In this document: positions 5,219-6,594 of the stretch, piece after piece | Layout: each line of letters begins with the position of its first letter | Numbering within the stretch: position 1 is the first letter of the stretch | Assembly (NCBI GenBank): GCA_002686215.1 | Contig: NZAU01000157.1 | Coordinates: forward strand, 1-6,594 | Length of the DNA stretch: 6,594 nucleotides | Direction: 5' to 3' | Source of the DNA: Candidatus Woesearchaeota archaeon | GTDB taxonomy: Archaea > Nanoarchaeota > Nanoarchaeia > UBA10117 > ARS21 | The notes under the pieces: generated by a model | Databases searched by the model: none | The model's input: only the letters and a program-made list of their open reading frames with translations | Told to the model about the DNA's origin: nothing | Made by a program: the position numbers and the translations under genes

Positions 5219-6430
5219 ATGAGTACACTAAGAGTAAACACCATTACGAATAATGGAAGTGCCGTTGACCTACCTCAAAAATTTAAGATAGGCGGAAGCA
5301 ACGTAGAGCAAGGATATACAGCTAGTGGAAGTGAACCTAGCAGTCCTGCAACAGGTGACTTTTGGTGGGATAGCAGTAACGAAAAACTGTACAGATATAT
5401 CAGTGGTGAATTTAAAGAGTTAAGTCTGGCTGGATCTTCTGCTCCTGTCTGGGGTGGTTTAAAAGGTTTTACCACAGGGGGCGGCGCTTACACTAATGCT
5501 GCAGGTTCTGGTAACCCACAGGGGCCAAGTAGTGGTTATCTGCAACAGATAGATAACTGGACTATAAATGATAGTACACAGGCTACTGATTTTGGTGATC
5601 TTAATATGACTCAACCTAACTACACTTATGGAACGAGCAATAATACAAGAGGTGTAATTGCTTCTGGTTACCAAGGTAGCGGAACAGCCGCAAATCAACT
5701 AGACTACATAACCTGTGCCACAGCAGGAAATGCTTCTGATTTTGGTGATCAGACTGTTGATAGAACAACTAGTATGGGATCTGTTGGTAATGGAACTCGT
5801 GGTATCTACGGTGGCGGATATAGTTTTGGTCAAAGCGGTTACATTAACACCATTGATTATGTAACTATCGCTAATACAGGTAATGCTGTAGACTTTGGGG
5901 ATCTGTTAGGAGGGGAATCTGGTAATACAGGCGTATTGAAAAGTGGAGCCTCTTCTAATGACGAAACTACTGGGCTGTTCATGGGTGGGCATACACAAAG
6001 CCCGTATACTTATCAAAATAGAATACAAAAAATAACTATGGCGACAGCAGGAAATGCTACTGATCATGCAAATCTTACTGCAGCAAACGCATATTTTTTA
6101 AAGGGTGTAATATCTGATAATACAACTGGAATAGTTGGAGGTGGTTATAACGGCTCTCAAGATGTTCAGTCTATAGATAGATTTACTATTGCCACTGGTG
6201 CAAATGCTACTGATCATGGAGATCTACCTAATGGCGTTAATGATGGAGCCGCTGTTTCTAACGGTACTTACGGAGAGTTTGCAGGAAGTAATTTGGGAGC
6301 AGGAGTTGCCAGTGGCCCCAACCTTGATGGAAGAAGGTATGTAGTTACCATAGCAACCGCAGGTAATGCCTCCTTTATAGGGAATCTTGCTATTAGGTGG
6401 TATAGTACTTCGGGTTTTTCTGGGGCTTAG
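5219..6430 (+). CDS. Six-repeat propeller-like tail protein, second copy
   Basis: This 403-residue relative of the protein at 1297 begins with MSTLRVNTITNNGSAVDL, a frequent phage tail-protein start. The N-terminal module follows at 33-68 (YTASGSEPSSP, FWWDS, YISGEFKEL). Six repeats run from Trp78 to the end. The GNASDFGD-type motif is intact in unit 2, nearly so in units 1 (QATDFGD) and 3 (GNAVDFGD), changed to DHAN and DHGD in units 4 and 5, and eroded to GNASFIGN in unit 6. The first and fourth units carry insertions. A six-bladed Kelch-like propeller is inferred, probably receptor- or glycan-binding. AGGA at 5209-5212, overlapping the previous stop, gives a 6-base spacing to the ATG. The shared N-terminus but divergent blades suggest a different ligand from the first copy, or the same ligand with different variants. 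Confidence 0.82.
   Translation: MSTLRVNTITNNGSAVDLPQKFKIGGSNVEQGYTASGSEPSSPATGDFWWDSSNEKLYRYISGEFKELSLAGSSAPVWGGLKGFTTGGGAYTNAAGSGNPQGPSSGYLQQIDNWTINDSTQATDFGDLNMTQPNYTYGTSNNTRGVIASGYQGSGTAANQLDYITCATAGNASDFGDQTVDRTTSMGSVGNGTRGIYGGGYSFGQSGYINTIDYVTIANTGNAVDFGDLLGGESGNTGVLKSGASSNDETTGLFMGGHTQSPYTYQNRIQKITMATAGNATDHANLTAANAYFLKGVISDNTTGIVGGGYNGSQDVQSIDRFTIATGANATDHGDLPNGVNDGAAVSNGTYGEFAGSNLGAGVASGPNLDGRRYVVTIATAGNASFIGNLAIRWYSTSGFSGA
5315..5422 (+). repeat. Shared N-terminal module, copy 2
   Basis: This stretch encodes YTASGSEPSSPATG, WWDS and YISGEFKEL and aligns without gaps to the copy at 1414-1521, with many silent differences. The run of synonymous change means the two are old paralogues or were acquired separately, not a fresh duplication. 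Confidence 0.75.
5450..6427 (+). repeat. Six tandem GNATDFGD-type protein repeats, array 2
   Basis: Motif copies are encoded at 5579, 5726, 5879, 6050, 6200 and 6362, with spacing of about 147-171 bases. Units 4 and 5 share the 16-base string AATGCTACTGATCATG (6053 and 6203) and the DH change, so one probably arose by copying of the other. The last unit is the most diverged. Confidence 0.83.
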
Positions 6431-6433
6431 AAT

Positions 6434-6594
6434 ATGAGTGAATTCCTAAAAGTAACAAAACTTAGTGATAGAGCAGGTACTGGCGCTGTTAATTTTTCTA
6501 ACGGTTTTAATATAAACGGTTCTGATAGCGGTATTTCAAGCTTTACACATACAGAAGGAGCTACCGAGCCTAGCAGCCCATCCAACGGAGACAC
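6434..6594 (+). CDS. Partial third tail protein with the shared N-terminal module
   Basis: An ATG three bases after the previous stop opens a frame without stops to the end of the window: 53 complete codons, truncated by the window edge and not by mutation. It reads MSEFLKVTKLSDRAGTGAVN, then FSNGFNINGSDSG, then FTHTEGATEPSSPSNGD, which aligns to the YTxSGSEPSSPxxG module of the genes at 1297 and 5219. It is therefore probably a third member of the family, and a repeat domain can be expected downstream, though none of it is visible. A weak GGGG at 6422-6425 is the only ribosome-site candidate, so translation may depend on coupling to the upstream gene. Confidence 0.7.
   Translation, partial: MSEFLKVTKLSDRAGTGAVNFSNGFNINGSDSGISSFTHTEGATEPSSPSNGD

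Noticed and set aside
5459..5698. Minus-strand open frame of 79 codons
   Set aside because: It is fully antisense to the second propeller array, has atypical composition and no ribosome site or neighbours on that strand.

Overview
The window is a single-direction (+ strand), almost gap-free block of virion genes, most likely from a tailed phage of a marine bacterium (pelagiphage- or cyanophage-like, or a related uncultured marine phage). This rests on AT-rich codon use, 1-17 bp gene overlaps, Ser/Thr/Gly/Asn-rich beta-structured proteins with no signal peptides or membrane segments, and several domains I recognise from marine phage tail-fibre proteins. The host cannot be fixed from this sequence. 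There is no integrase, tRNA, CRISPR array, transposon or clear promoter or terminator.

Layout. (1) 35-481: a small conserved structural protein. (2) 497-1297: a modular fibre-like protein with a Gly-rich linker and a beta-rich C-terminal cap. (3) 1297-2454: a repeat protein with an adhesin-like N-terminal module followed by six ~49-residue repeats carrying GNATDFGD, probably a six-bladed Kelch-like propeller. (4) 2451-3383: a tail-fibre-type protein ending in a self-cleaving S74 (intramolecular chaperone) domain. (5) 3367-4765: three short genes in tandem that share their first ~15 residues and a W/Y-x-R-I-S/A C-terminus but differ in between. (6) 4767-5210: a tail assembly chaperone-type protein. 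(7) 5219-6430: a second six-repeat propeller-like protein with the same N-terminal module as gene 3. (8) 6434-6594: the start of a third gene with that N-terminal module, cut by the window end.

The inferred common job is adsorption: a set of interchangeable fibre tips or receptor-binding proteins, with an intramolecular chaperone (S74) and a separate assembly chaperone to help fold or attach them. Start/stop overlaps (TAATG, ATGA) suggest one translationally coupled transcript. The most unusual structure is the three-gene cassette array, in which the codons for the conserved C-terminal Arg-Ile also supply the AGGA ribosome-binding site of the next gene. Also notable is the array of at least three genes with one shared N-terminal module, two of them joined to complete six-repeat domains. 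All functional assignments are from sequence patterns and memory of families; no search was run.
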